A stretch of DNA of 64,000 bases, taken from NCBI GenBank assembly GCA_020056225.1, contig JAGVIE010000002.1:1-64000 (forward strand). The letters are read 5' to 3'. The notes below the pieces were generated by a model that ran no database searches, had not been told where the DNA came from, and saw only the letters and a program-made list of their open reading frames with translations. Positions 53,428 through 63,063 of the stretch are shown piece by piece (within the stretch, counting starts at the first letter, position 1; every line of letters begins with the position of its first letter). This DNA comes from Bacteroidota bacterium. GTDB taxonomy: Bacteria > Bacteroidota > Ignavibacteria > UBA10030 > SZUA-254. The translations under genes were made by a program, and so were the position numbers.

Positions 53428-55038
53428 CTATCTCATCAAAACCATCTTTTTAGTCTCAACAAAATCTCCCGCAAGCAATCTGTAAAAATATACTCCACCA
53501 GGGACATTATCCGCATTCCAAGTTACGGTATATTCCCCTTGTTCTTTTTTCTCTTGGGCAAGTGTTACCAATTCTCGTCCAAGCAAGTCATATACTTTTA
53601 GCGTAATAAAGCTTTCTTTTGGTATTGAGAATGATATTTTTGTTTGTGGGTTGAACGGATTGGGATAATTCGTTGAAAGCGCAAAGCTGCCAATAACATT
53701 TGCCAGTTCGTTTACATCTGTAATAAGCATTTGCCAGGTATATGTGCTTTTTCGGTAATTCACCCACTCACTACCGCCCCAAGTCCGATAGATATATTCC
53801 GCTCGGTTGCCATTTGCATCGTAACTGTAATTGTATTTTCTAACATTTATCCATGAACTACCGTCCCCCATCTGATAGATATTTTCCATTCGGTTTCCAT
53901 TTGCATCGTAAGTATAATTGTATTTTTTGATATTCACCCAAGCACTACCGTCCCACCTCTGAGATAACAGATCCGTTCGGTTTCCATTTGTGTCATAGGC
54001 ATAAGTGTATCTGTAGTTATCCACCCATGCAATCCCGATCCACCTCTGAGATAACAGATCCGTTCGGTTTCCATTTGCGTCATAAGAATATGTGGATTTG
54101 TAATTATTCACCCACACGCTATCGTTCCACGTCTGAGATGTTTGCTCCGTTCGGTTTCCGTCTGCGTCATAAGAATATGTGGATTTGTAATTATTCACCC
54201 ACACACTATCGATCCATAAATGAAGAAGAGACTCTACTAGATTTTCATTTGCATCATAGATGTTTATCCCATTCAGCGAATTCACCCACGCACTACTATC
54301 CCATATCTGATAGTACCGCTCCGTTTCGTTTCCATTCACATCGTAGGTGTAAATGGACTTATCCACATTCATCCATACACTACCGTCCCAATTCTGAGTT
54401 AGAGACTCGGTTTGATTTCCATACGCATCATATGTAAAAATGTATTTAGAGGAATTCACCAACATGGCACCATTCCAATTTTGATATAATTGCTCCGTTT
54501 GATTTCCATTTGCATCGTAGACGGAAGTAGATCTAAAGTAATTCACCCATGCACTACCATCCCATGTCTGGTACATATATTCGGTTTGATTTCCATTTGC
54601 ATTGTAGGCGTAAAGATACTTGTAATTATTCAACCATCCACTCCCATCCCAATCCTGATATAAATATTCGGTTCGATTTCCATTGGCATCATAAACGGCT
54701 GTGGCTTTTCCTGCCGAATCCCAAACATTTGTAAGGGTATCCCAAACCTCCCTCACATCAGATATCTGAACATACATAGTATCTGATAAAATCTTAGAGA
54801 GCTTGGCTTCTCTTCTAATGATTTGTTCTGGAGGATTTAAACCTTCCTCATCTTGAAACAATTCTTCATCATCTTTTCCGGTAAGATGTGGACACTGTTT
54901 CGATCCAACTTCCATCATCTTTTCTTGTATATATTTAGGGATAAGATGAAGGTTATCCTTTTTCTGTGAGGACGCAGATGCAGTTAACACAATTAGAAGC
55001 GCGGTGATTGTGGTAAACAATATAGCAATATTCTTCAT
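53428..55038 (-). CDS. secreted 29-residue-repeat protein with T9SS sorting domain
   Basis: 536 residues: signal peptide (KNIAILFTTITALLIVLTASA), a spacer, eleven tandem 29-residue repeats (about residues 115-430), and a sorting CTD ('STNYPNPFNPQTKISFSIP' to 'MVLMR'). Each repeat follows 'YDANGNRTEYLYQ.WDGSAWVN..KSTYT', e.g. 'YDANGNRTDLLSQ', 'YDADGNRTEQTSQ'. The 87-nt DNA period is regular. 'YDANGN' recalls YD/Rhs repeats, but the unit is a different length, so it is probably not Rhs. Likely a surface beta-solenoid; binding function unknown. Confidence 0.88.
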   Translation of the reverse strand: MKNIAILFTTITALLIVLTASASSQKKDNLHLIPKYIQEKMMEVGSKQCPHLTGKDDEELFQDEEGLNPPEQIIRREAKLSKILSDTMYVQISDVREVWDTLTNVWDSAGKATAVYDANGNRTEYLYQDWDGSGWLNNYKYLYAYNANGNQTEYMYQTWDGSAWVNYFRSTSVYDANGNQTEQLYQNWNGAMLVNSSKYIFTYDAYGNQTESLTQNWDGSVWMNVDKSIYTYDVNGNETERYYQIWDSSAWVNSLNGINIYDANENLVESLLHLWIDSVWVNNYKSTYSYDADGNRTEQTSQTWNDSVWVNNYKSTYSYDANGNRTDLLSQRWIGIAWVDNYRYTYAYDTNGNRTDLLSQRWDGSAWVNIKKYNYTYDANGNRMENIYQMGDGSSWINVRKYNYSYDANGNRAEYIYRTWGGSEWVNYRKSTYTWQMLITDVNELANVIGSFALSTNYPNPFNPQTKISFSIPKESFITLKVYDLLGRELVTLAQEKKEQGEYTVTWNADNVPGGVYFYRLLAGDFVETKKMVLMR

Positions 55039-55103
55039 AAATTCCTCACCTATTTGTGATGCAATGATTGTACAAAATTAAAAAGTTTATTAATAAAAAT
55101 TAT

Positions 55104-56597
55104 TTAGGATGACACGAGCCGCCAGGTTGTTCCGTCTTTTTTGTCTTCAATAATAATTCCAAGCTTCGCCAAGCCATCTCGAATTTTATCCGACATTGTC
55201 CAGAGCTTCTGTGCACGGGCTTCGGCTCGAAGTTCGATGATGAACTGAATCAGATCGTTCTCGCTCGCACCTTCTAACGATTGCGCTTCAACATGCGCAG
55301 GTATAACGCCCAGCACCACACCGCCCAGCACGTTAAATAACGCATCTGCTTCCTGCAAAATCTTTATCTCGGCTTTACCGCCTGCAAGAATCGTGTTCAC
55401 TTCGCGGCTAAGATCGAACAAAATCCCGATAGCTTGCGGCGTGTTGAAATCGTCATCCATCGCATCGAGAAATGCTTTTTTAAATCCCACCAAATCAACG
55501 AAAATTGAATCTTGAGACTTGAAACTTGAATCCTTCATTTCGCTCCCCTTAACTTCTAATTTTCTTAACTTCCCAACTTCCTCTCTCAGATTCCTTACCG
55601 TATTTAATAACTTTTCCAATCCCTTGGACGCACCTTCTAAGGCTTCATCTGTGAAATCGAGTGTGCTTCTGTAATGACTCTGGAGAATGAAGAAACGCAC
55701 AACAAGCGGCGAGTACTTTTTGAACGCATCTTTCAAATTTATGACATTGCCAAGCGACTTACCCATCTTTTGTCCGCCGACCGTGACCATGTTGTTGTGA
55801 ATCCAGTACTTCACAAATTGTTTTCCGGTCGCGCATTCGCTCTGTGCGATCTCGCACTCATGATGGGGGAATTGATTTTCCATTCCGCCGCCGTGTATAT
55901 CGAAAGTTTCTCCCAGATATTTCATCGACATCGCGGAACATTCAAGATGCCAGCCGGGGAAACCCATTTCCCATGGACTTTGCCACTGCATGATGTGAGA
56001 TGCTTCCGCTTTTTTCCATAAAGCGAAATCGGCGGGATGTTTCTTTTCCGGATTCACGCCAACACGAGCGCCGGCTTCCATTTCATCGATCGGACGATGA
56101 GAAAGCTTGCCATATTCTTTGAATTTTGTTACATCAAAATAAACCGAGCCGTTCTTCTCATACGCAAATCCCTGCTCAATGAGTTTTTGAACGATTGCGA
56201 TTTGTTCGATGATGTGTCCGGTCGCCCGCGGTGAAATATCCGGACGAACCACATCGAGCGCATCCATATCATCGAAGTAACTGCGGGTATACATCTCAAC
56301 AACCTGCATAGGATGGATACGGTCTTTCCTGGACTGTTTCTCGATTTTATCTTCACCCTCATCGGCATCGTCGGTAAGATGGCCGACATCCGTGATATTC
56401 TGTACATACAGGGTTTTATAGCCGAGATAGCGAAGGTAACGGACGATCACATCAAAAGAGACGTAGCTCTTGGCATGACCGATGTGTGAGTGTCCGTAGA
56501 CCGTTGGTCCGCAAACATAAATCCCAACTCTGCCTTCAACAAGCGGTTTGAATTCATCTTTCCGTCGTGTGAGTGTGTTGTAGATTTTGAGGGGCAT
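55104..56597 (-). CDS. cysS: cysteinyl-tRNA synthetase
   Basis: 497 residues, class I aaRS. '[21 protein letters not shown]' contains the zinc-ligand Cys and the 'HIGH' signature, '[14 protein letters not shown]' further zinc ligands, and '[10 protein letters not shown]' the KMSKS loop (Gly in place of the first Ser). It charges tRNA-Cys with cysteine. A stretch of about 20 residues ('[20 protein letters not shown]', about 347-366) is an extra insertion between the catalytic and anticodon-binding parts. It precedes the DUF2283 pair. Confidence 0.94.
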   Translation of the reverse strand: MPLKIYNTLTRRKDEFKPLVEGRVGIYVCGPTVYGHSHIGHAKSYVSFDVIVRYLRYLGYKTLYVQNITDVGHLTDDADEGEDKIEKQSRKDRIHPMQVVEMYTRSYFDDMDALDVVRPDISPRATGHIIEQIAIVQKLIEQGFAYEKNGSVYFDVTKFKEYGKLSHRPIDEMEAGARVGVNPEKKHPADFALWKKAEASHIMQWQSPWEMGFPGWHLECSAMSMKYLGETFDIHGGGMENQFPHHECEIAQSECATGKQFVKYWIHNNMVTVGGQKMGKSLGNVINLKDAFKKYSPLVVRFFILQSHYRSTLDFTDEALEGASKGLEKLLNTVRNLREEVGKLRKLEVKGSEMKDSSFKSQDSIFVDLVGFKKAFLDAMDDDFNTPQAIGILFDLSREVNTILAGGKAEIKILQEADALFNVLGGVVLGVIPAHVEAQSLEGASENDLIQFIIELRAEARAQKLWTMSDKIRDGLAKLGIIIEDKKDGTTWRLVSS

Positions 56598-56603
56598 TTT
56601 AAC

Positions 56604-56834
56604 TCATAAACTAAAATTAGCATGAATAGGAACTGTGATCTCACCATTCTTTTTTGAACTTCTCTTTTTGAAGTTCAATATTGAAAATCCCACAATTTTC
56701 TTTGTCTTTGGATTGATGCGAATAAAAAATTCATCTGAAATCTCATTTGAGATAGCCTTAACAGGTTTTCCAATTGAAATATCAAGCACATCTCCGACCT
56801 GATCGTAAGTAAAGTTTAACTTCTTCGTTTTCAT
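56604..56834 (-). CDS. DUF2283-family protein (possible antitoxin of a toxin-antitoxin-like pair)
   Basis: 76 residues; 'LNFTYDQVGDVLDISIGKPVKA' and 'INPKTKKIVGFSILNF' are the DUF2283 signature. Such small proteins often accompany nuclease-like partners. Here the partner is the frameshifted PBECR2-like frame directly upstream (56831-57132), whose stop overlaps this ATG (ATGA). The antitoxin role is inferred from context. It ends 6 nt before the cysS start. Confidence 0.7.
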   Translation of the reverse strand: MKTKKLNFTYDQVGDVLDISIGKPVKAISNEISDEFFIRINPKTKKIVGFSILNFKKRSSKKNGEITVPIHANFSL

Positions 56835-57132
56835 AATTCATCTCCGGCTTTTATATAATCTGTTACGTAGGCAGTAACTAGAAAATTCCTTCTATTGGTT
56901 TTAACAACTACAAGCAAATATTTACCCCCTAATATAGCCGGATAATATCTGTAATACAATCGAACAGATTTATCCGTTATACTCATCTTAATTAAATCCG
57001 GACTGACAAGCGTCTCTTTAACCTCATCCTGTAAATCTAAGAGTTCAGGATGTTGTTGGCATACATGCTGCCATCGTTCCTTTGGAATTTCGATTACCCG
57101 TCCAAAACATCCTGAATACTAACTGTTTTCAT
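56831..57132 (-). pseudogene. PBECR2-like nuclease gene with an apparent one-base frameshift
   Basis: Two overlapping frames make one short gene. From an ATG at 57132 the protein begins MKTVSIQDV, then a run of four Ts (minus strand; A at 57104-57107) shifts it into a stop. In the next frame the rest continues as 'FGRVIEIPKERWQHVCQQHPEL', 'KETLVSPDLIKMS', 'KYLLVVVKTNRRNFLVTAYVTD', the pattern of PBECR2/barnase-EndoU-like nucleases. The length, 302 nt, is one base short of a whole number of codons, so a deletion in the T-run is likely, whether natural or a sequencing error. Confidence 0.6.
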
Positions 57133-57190
57133 ATTAATATTCCATTTTAATCATTGCGAATTATCTAACTACCGTCATATCCATAGAATC

Positions 57191-59302
57191 CTATTTCGAT
57201 ATTCCACATTGATTTAAAATATACGCATAATCGAAGGCAATTTCCTTCAGCCGCTCATATCTGCCCGATGCGCCGCCATGCCCCGCACCCATATTAACCT
57301 TGAGCAAGACGATGTTGTTGTCTGTTTTCGTTGCCCTGAGTTTGGCTGCCCACTTCGTTCCTTCCCAATAATTGACGCGCGGATCGTTGAATCCAACCTT
57401 CACAAGGATATTCGGATAGTTTACTGCTTTCACATTCACGTAGGGATCGTACGATTTCATATAATCGTAATAGACCTTCTCGTTCGGATTGCCCCACTCG
57501 AGATATTCCTGTGCTGTGTACATGAGACCGGCATCGAGCATAGTATTCAGCGCATCGACGAATGGAACCGATGCAATCACCGCTTTGAATAAATCGGGAC
57601 GCATTGTTGTTACCGCACCCATCAACAAACCACCTGCACTTCCTCCTGAAATAGTCAGCTTTTCTTCGCTTGTATATTTTTGTTTGATGAGATATTCAGC
57701 ACATGCTATGAAATCGGTAAAAGTATTTTTCTTATTCAACAATTTACCGTTATCGTACCACTCACGCCCCATATCGCCGCCGCCGCGAACGTGCGCTAAT
57801 GCCACTATCATTCCGCGATCAAGGTAACTCACCCGGCTCGAACTGAACGTCGGCTGTGTAGGAGACCCGTACGCACCATAGCCGGACATATGAAGAGGTG
57901 CGGCACCGTCTTTTATAACGCCCTTTTTATAAACCAGCGAGATAGGAACCTCTGTCCCATCATCAGCTTTAGCAAAAATTCTTTCCGACTGATACTGTGA
58001 AGGATCATAACCGCCAAGAACTTCCTGTTGTTTAATAAGTTTTCTCTCCTTAGTCTCCAGATTATAATCAAAGATAGATGCAGGTTGAGTTAACGATTGA
58101 TAGCTGAAGCGGAAAATATTTGTATCGAATACTCTATTAACGTTAGCATAAGCAGTGTACACCGGATCGGGGAATTCTATAAAATGACCTCTATCATTAC
58201 GCAGGTCTACAACTCTCATTTTCTGTAAACCTCTATCACGCTCATATACAATCATGTGATTGGCGAAGAAATCTGCGCCTTCGAGTGTGACATTTTTCCG
58301 CCATGGAATTATCTCTTCCCAATTATTTTCATTCGGATCTGCGATTGGGGCACGCACAAGCATGAATGTCGTCGCATCTTTATTCGTGCGTATGTAAAAG
58401 TAATCTCCCCATTGATCTACGCTGTATTCATGATCGGGCTGTCGCGGAATAATCACTTTAAACTCCGCAGTCGGGTCTGATGCGTTGATATACCGCCACT
58501 CAGTGGAATTAAAAGCATTCGATCCCATAAATATATACTTGTTGTTTCTTGTACGATCAATTCCAACCGTGTACAACGCATCTTTTTCTTCATATACTAA
58601 CCGGTCTTCGGAAGATTTTGTACCCAGAGTATGACGATAAACTCTGTACGGTCGTTTCGCCGAATCTTCTACAGTGTAGAAGATCGTTTTATTATCCATC
58701 GCCCATGTAAGGCTTTGCGTGTTCTCAACCCGATCGCTTAGAATATTGCCATCCGTCAAATTCTTCACATTGAGTATGTAATTTTCGGAACCGTTGGTAT
58801 CGACTGAGAATGCAAGGAGATTTCCATCCGTACTGATATCCATCTGCGCTGTACGATAGAAGCGATAGCCTTTCGACATTTCATTCTGATCAAAATATAT
58901 TTCTTCATTTGCATCGGTACTGCCTTTTTTTCGGCAGAAGATGGGATATTGCTTCCCTTTCTCGGTCCGCGTATAATAAAAGTATTCCCCATCGCGGTAC
59001 GGCGGATCCTGATCCGTTTCCTTTATACGCCGTATCATTTCGTTGTAAAGCGTTTCCTGAAACGCTTCCGTAGGCTTCATGGTCGCATCTGTATAGGAGT
59101 TCTCCGCTTTCAAATATTCGATAACCTCGGGATTGGTCCGGCTCTCATCTCTAAGCCAATAGTAATTATCGGCCCGAACATCTCCGTGAAGTGTATCGTA
59201 CTTCGGGACGATCTTTGGAACGGGTGGCTGTTGAGTCCATCCATAACTGAAAAGATTAAAAGTTAGAAAGATTGAAAAGATTATTTTATTTAAGTTTTTC
59301 AT
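57191..59302 (-). CDS. exported oligopeptidase B (S9A prolyl-oligopeptidase family)
   Basis: 703 residues from the ATG at 59302 (MKNLNKII), where the signal peptide begins ('IIFSIFLTFNLFSYGW'). N-terminal beta-propeller (about 30-430), then alpha/beta hydrolase. The catalytic triad is placed at Ser555 ('SGGSAGGLLMG'), Asp640 ('VGFNDPRV') and His675 ('GAGHGGASG'). 'RGGGDMGREWYDNGK' is the family hallmark. It cleaves small peptides after basic residues. Export to the periplasm or outside is inferred. Confidence 0.9.
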   Translation of the reverse strand: MKNLNKIIFSIFLTFNLFSYGWTQQPPVPKIVPKYDTLHGDVRADNYYWLRDESRTNPEVIEYLKAENSYTDATMKPTEAFQETLYNEMIRRIKETDQDPPYRDGEYFYYTRTEKGKQYPIFCRKKGSTDANEEIYFDQNEMSKGYRFYRTAQMDISTDGNLLAFSVDTNGSENYILNVKNLTDGNILSDRVENTQSLTWAMDNKTIFYTVEDSAKRPYRVYRHTLGTKSSEDRLVYEEKDALYTVGIDRTRNNKYIFMGSNAFNSTEWRYINASDPTAEFKVIIPRQPDHEYSVDQWGDYFYIRTNKDATTFMLVRAPIADPNENNWEEIIPWRKNVTLEGADFFANHMIVYERDRGLQKMRVVDLRNDRGHFIEFPDPVYTAYANVNRVFDTNIFRFSYQSLTQPASIFDYNLETKERKLIKQQEVLGGYDPSQYQSERIFAKADDGTEVPISLVYKKGVIKDGAAPLHMSGYGAYGSPTQPTFSSSRVSYLDRGMIVALAHVRGGGDMGREWYDNGKLLNKKNTFTDFIACAEYLIKQKYTSEEKLTISGGSAGGLLMGAVTTMRPDLFKAVIASVPFVDALNTMLDAGLMYTAQEYLEWGNPNEKVYYDYMKSYDPYVNVKAVNYPNILVKVGFNDPRVNYWEGTKWAAKLRATKTDNNIVLLKVNMGAGHGGASGRYERLKEIAFDYAYILNQCGISK

Positions 59303-59380
59303 ATAGAATCCCATAATTGATTATATAAATTATTAAAATTTCAAAAAAAATACTCAATGCTCTTGGCTCTCCGCTCTTAA

Positions 59381-61087
59381 CTATTTTATACCCATCAACT
59401 CTCTCGCACTTTCCAGCCCGCTCTTTGTTACTTCCTCGCCGCTCATCAGTTTAGCAACTTCTTCAACCCGTGCTTCGATAGCCAGCTTGCGGATCGTAGT
59501 GACGGCGCGTTGTTTGTCTTCCGTCTTTTCTACGACAAAATGTATATCAGCAAAACCTGCAATTTGCGGAAGATGCGTAATGGCAATGACTTGATGGAAC
59601 TGCGATAGTTTTTTCAAACTTTGCCCGACTGCCTGAGCAATCCTGCCGCTAACGCCGACATCTATTTCATCGAAGATGAGAAGCGGCAATCTGTCGGATT
59701 TTGCAAGAATCATTTTCATCGCGAGCATGATGCGGGAGATTTCACCACCCGATGCAACCTTTGCCAACGGCTTTGGGTCTTCTCCGACATTCGTTGAAAT
59801 ATGAAATTCCACAAAATCCATTCCCTCCGGCGTTGCCGTCAGGTATTCTTTTCCGAGCTTGATAATAGCATCGTCTTTATTTTGCGCGGGAGATGTCGTG
59901 ATAACAGTTTCAAATAGTGCGTTCGGAATCCCCAGTTCTCCCAAAGCCATTATGATCGATTTACCGGCTTTCTTTCCGACTTCATGGCGTTTGATTGAAA
60001 GCCGTTGGGCAATTTCGGAAACTATTTTCCGTTCCGCTTCGAAGCGCTTCACGAGCGACGAGATTTCGGTTTGGAAATTATTTGCTAGCTCAAATTCACG
60101 ACCGATATTTTCTCTGAGTGTGATTACTGCTTCAAGCGAGCCGCCGTATTTCTTCTTGAGAAGTGCGATATTGCCGAGACGGTTCCGGATTCCTTCGAGC
60201 CGCTCTGGATTGAATTCTATTTTCGAATTATATTGCTGAATAAATTTTGCCAGCTCATCTATAATGGCGGCGGCAGAGTTTGCCTCGTTCCTCGGTTCGC
60301 CGAATGACGTATCGATAGCGGCAAGATTCTCAAGTTCGTTCCTCGCCAGGATAATCCGGTCGTGAACCGCATTGTCACCTTCGTACAGCATCTGGTATAA
60401 CCGCTCGGTCGCGCTGAAGAGTTTTTCGGCATTCTCTAAAATCCGCAGTTCATTTTCCAATTCATCTTCTTCACCTGCATGCGGACTTACGGCATCAATT
60501 TCTTTTATCTGGAATTCATACAATGACCGCCGCTCCATCAACTGTTGTTCTTTTGCTTTCAACTCTTTAAGTTCGTTGAGAATTTGGTGCGTCTTGTGGT
60601 ATGCCCGACTGAATTCATTAACTAATCCTTCCAACCGCCCGTAATCATCAAGCAAGTCGATGTGTGTTTCGGTTCTCAGTAAAGATTGATGCTCATGTTG
60701 GCCATGGAGATCGACGAGCAAATCGCCTGCTTCCTTCAATAATGAAGTCGTAACAGGTGAATCGTTTATGAATGAACGGCTTTGTCCTTTGATAGAAACT
60801 TCGCGTCGTACAATAAGTTCATCTGAAAAATCGATCTCATTTTTTTCCAAAAGCTTTTTTAATTTTTGATTTCCCGCAGTATCAAACAGACCCTCAACAA
60901 CGGCTTTCTCCGCACCCTTCCTTACAGAATCGGTATCGGCGCGCTCACCAAGCACCAAACTCAGCGCATCAATGATGATTGACTTACCAGCACCCGTTTC
61001 ACCGGTGATGATGTTCAGTCCGCGCTCGAATTCCACATTGAGTTCTTCGATGAGCGCATAGTTTTTTATTAATAGGGTTTTAAGCAT
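59381..61087 (-). CDS. recN: DNA repair protein RecN
   Basis: 568 residues, an SMC-like ATPase. Walker A 'TGETGAGKSIIIDAL' (about 30-44), 'LHGQHEHQSLL', a long coiled coil (about 160-340), the signature 'ASGGEISRIMLAMK', and Walker B 'LLIFDEIDVGVSGRIA'. It acts in double-strand break repair. Length and domain order are normal. The gene stands alone. Confidence 0.95.
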   Translation of the reverse strand: MLKTLLIKNYALIEELNVEFERGLNIITGETGAGKSIIIDALSLVLGERADTDSVRKGAEKAVVEGLFDTAGNQKLKKLLEKNEIDFSDELIVRREVSIKGQSRSFINDSPVTTSLLKEAGDLLVDLHGQHEHQSLLRTETHIDLLDDYGRLEGLVNEFSRAYHKTHQILNELKELKAKEQQLMERRSLYEFQIKEIDAVSPHAGEEDELENELRILENAEKLFSATERLYQMLYEGDNAVHDRIILARNELENLAAIDTSFGEPRNEANSAAAIIDELAKFIQQYNSKIEFNPERLEGIRNRLGNIALLKKKYGGSLEAVITLRENIGREFELANNFQTEISSLVKRFEAERKIVSEIAQRLSIKRHEVGKKAGKSIIMALGELGIPNALFETVITTSPAQNKDDAIIKLGKEYLTATPEGMDFVEFHISTNVGEDPKPLAKVASGGEISRIMLAMKMILAKSDRLPLLIFDEIDVGVSGRIAQAVGQSLKKLSQFHQVIAITHLPQIAGFADIHFVVEKTEDKQRAVTTIRKLAIEARVEEVAKLMSGEEVTKSGLESARELMGIK

Positions 61088-61447
61088 AGAATACGATTGT
61101 TATGTCCGACCCGCAGTCGGATGACTTAGCTGAATCATGAAATCCATCTACGAGATGGACTCTACACTGTATTAATTGTTATCAATTTAATGAATTTTCT
61201 TGAAAATTCAAGAAAGTAGTAAGGTTGATTTTCTAAAGATTTTTGGTATATTTCTACACGTTTGAAATGCAGAAAACCTGATAGCCGCAAGTCTTCAGCT
61301 TGCGTGCAGAGATGCCATGAACGCAGAATTTAAGTCTGTCGACGACTCGACTAGTCGAATAGCATCCATTGACTAAAAAAATAAATTATCTTGAAAAACT
61401 ACATTAACATAATCTATATAAAATAAAAATAGGAGGATAAAAACATT
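61088..61447. other. 360-nt intergenic region with a dispersed repeat
   Basis: Contains the repeat at 61282-61366 and a palindrome tcgactagtcga (about 61348-61359). An AGGAGG site lies about 12 nt before the next ATG. Nothing else is recognisable. Confidence 0.6.
61282..61366. repeat. left copy of a dispersed element flanking the 245-residue gene
   Basis: Begins 'tagccgcaagtcttcagctt' and continues 'gcgtgcagagatgccatga', 'acgcaga'. It closely resembles the right copy at 62211. The end is set at 'gaatagc' by the inverted-repeat character and is approximate. Confidence 0.6.
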
Positions 61448-62185
61448 ATGGCCATCCGAATAAATTCTGCTTATAGAGTAATGAAAATTATGGAGAGTGC
61501 TTCGAAATTAGTCAGCGAACCGACAATCGAGGTATGGCAAAAAATACTTAACATTTCTAATGATGATGAGCTTTCATCCGCATATAAGGTCCTCGAAAAA
61601 TTAAACCTACTCAGGGCTGAGATAATTGCAATTTCGGAGGGCATGAAGCGTGTAAATATTGATACCAATACTTATGAACGCGCGATCAAGAGTGTTGAGG
61701 GAGTACTGCGTCCACAGATATTATACCAAAACTGGGCTAATATTCGCGGAGCCCTTTCTCATGATGTATTAAACTTATTAAATATATGCTCACAACTATT
61801 ACCTGACGAAGAAGAAATGATCTCAGAGGATGATCTTAATACTATCAAGAGTGGGATCGAAAATTTCCGAAATTCTCTTTCAAAGAGTGAATATTCATCC
61901 GACGTAAAGGTGTTTGTAGTCAACCAGCTAAAGCTTATTGAGGAAGCTTTAAGTAATTATCATATAATAGGAGTAAAAGCGTTTAGTACTGCTTACTATA
62001 AAGCCTACGTAGACCTTATTAAAGACGCTTCAAAATTACAAAACGATGACGGCAAAAGAGCAATTGATAAGATTAAAGGCGTATGGAAAAAAATTGTTGA
62101 GACCTCTGATAAAGCCAATAAGTATCAACATCTTTTATCAAATGGTATTAAATTACTCGAAATGGGAAAAGATATCTTCATTTGA
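61448..62185 (+). CDS. helical protein of unknown function
   Basis: 245 residues, predicted almost wholly helical ('VMKIMESASKLVSEPTIEVW', 'LNLLRAEIIAISEGMKRVNID', 'LLSNGIKLLEMGKDIF'), with no signal peptide or transmembrane segment. No family is recognised. It has an AGGAGG site and sits between two copies of a dispersed repeat. A structural or immunity role is possible but unsupported. Confidence 0.6.
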   Translation: MAIRINSAYRVMKIMESASKLVSEPTIEVWQKILNISNDDELSSAYKVLEKLNLLRAEIIAISEGMKRVNIDTNTYERAIKSVEGVLRPQILYQNWANIRGALSHDVLNLLNICSQLLPDEEEMISEDDLNTIKSGIENFRNSLSKSEYSSDVKVFVVNQLKLIEEALSNYHIIGVKAFSTAYYKAYVDLIKDASKLQNDDGKRAIDKIKGVWKKIVETSDKANKYQHLLSNGIKLLEMGKDIFI

Positions 62186-62210
62186 ACAATTTGATAGGTT
62201 TTCAATCTAG

Positions 62211-62306
62211 TAGCCACAAGCTTCAGCTTGCGTGCAAAGATACCACGAACGCAGACATTCCGCCACAGGCGGATGAGCCTCTGGCTCAAAAGTCTGCGGC
62301 TACAGC
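62211..62306. repeat. right copy of the dispersed element, including nested micro-hairpins
   Basis: Begins 'tagccacaagcttcagcttg' and 'cgtgcaaagataccacgaac', 'gcagac', matching the left copy. Then tccgcc aca ggcgga (62259-62273) and tgagcc tct ggctca (62274-62288), and closes 'gtctgcggctac'. The ends GTAGCC/GGCTAC are inverted. The last bases overlap the mqnA stop codon (62300-62302). Confidence 0.65.
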
Positions 62307-63058
62307 TCAAAAAACTTTATATCCGGCAAATCTTTAAGGATGCCGTGATAGTACGCCATCCTGAAAAATTCGGTGAGATATGACGAAGCATTATCATCAA
62401 GATCGTAGCTGAATTGCAATAAGGGAAATTGCGATTCAACCGCTGAATCTTCATTCAACATTGCAGCGCCTTTTTTGCCCATTTCGATAAGCGATTTTAT
62501 TTCTTCCTTTATCAACGCATCTTCACGCGCGACCCAAATCCCGTGGACATACGGTAAATCCGTAATATCCATCCACTCATCGACGAGATCCATTTTATTT
62601 GTTCTATCTTTCAGATTAAACGCTTCATCTCCGACAGCCAAAAAAGCATCTGCTTGCTGAAGTCCGGCTTCTACACCTTGTATGATAGGAATGATTTTTG
62701 GTTTTATATCGAATTTCTCAGATAGCACAATACTGGCAAGTACAATTTCCGAAACGTTTTCCGGATGAACTGCAATAGTATTAATCCGGGCTAAATTCTC
62801 ATTAAAGAAAAGCATAATCGCGCCGCTCTCACCTTCCGAGACTGCACCAACCTCCGGCACGATACGGTACATTGAATAATCTTTAGCATAATCTATCGGA
62901 GACAAGAAAGCTCCGTCAAGATTTTTTTGACGGAGCTTTATCGCAAGTTGTGCGGATGAGTCTTCAACAGCTAAGAACAGCGGATGCTCTCGCCCCTTGA
63001 AGCCGCTGAACAACGGCTGCGCATAGAGATGCGAGATAACCCCAATACGTTTTGCCAC
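62300..63058 (-). CDS. mqnA: menaquinone biosynthesis protein MqnA (chorismate dehydratase family)
   Basis: 252 residues, a periplasmic-binding-protein-like fold. 'RIGVISHLYAQPLFSGF', 'DSSAQLAIKLRQKNLDGAFLSPIDYA', 'GAIMLFFNENLARINTIAVHPE' and 'DAFLAVGDEAF' are the MqnA/MqnD pattern. MqnA dehydrates chorismate in the futalosine route to menaquinone. MqnD is a close relative, so the exact step is not certain. The stop codon lies in a repeat element. It begins 5 nt after rplS. Confidence 0.78.
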   Translation of the reverse strand: MAKRIGVISHLYAQPLFSGFKGREHPLFLAVEDSSAQLAIKLRQKNLDGAFLSPIDYAKDYSMYRIVPEVGAVSEGESGAIMLFFNENLARINTIAVHPENVSEIVLASIVLSEKFDIKPKIIPIIQGVEAGLQQADAFLAVGDEAFNLKDRTNKMDLVDEWMDITDLPYVHGIWVAREDALIKEEIKSLIEMGKKGAAMLNEDSAVESQFPLLQFSYDLDDNASSYLTEFFRMAYYHGILKDLPDIKFFEL

Positions 63059-63063
63059 AAAAT

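Noticed and set aside
53988..54437. Long open frames antisense to the repeat-protein gene
   Set aside because: They are mirror images of the 87-nt repeats in another frame; the composition is rich in His/Arg/Pro and no start signals are seen.
54121..55038. Rhs/YD-repeat toxin assignment for the repeat protein
   Set aside because: The unit is 29 residues with a tryptophan-rich second half, there is no Rhs core or toxin domain, and the protein ends in a sorting signal.
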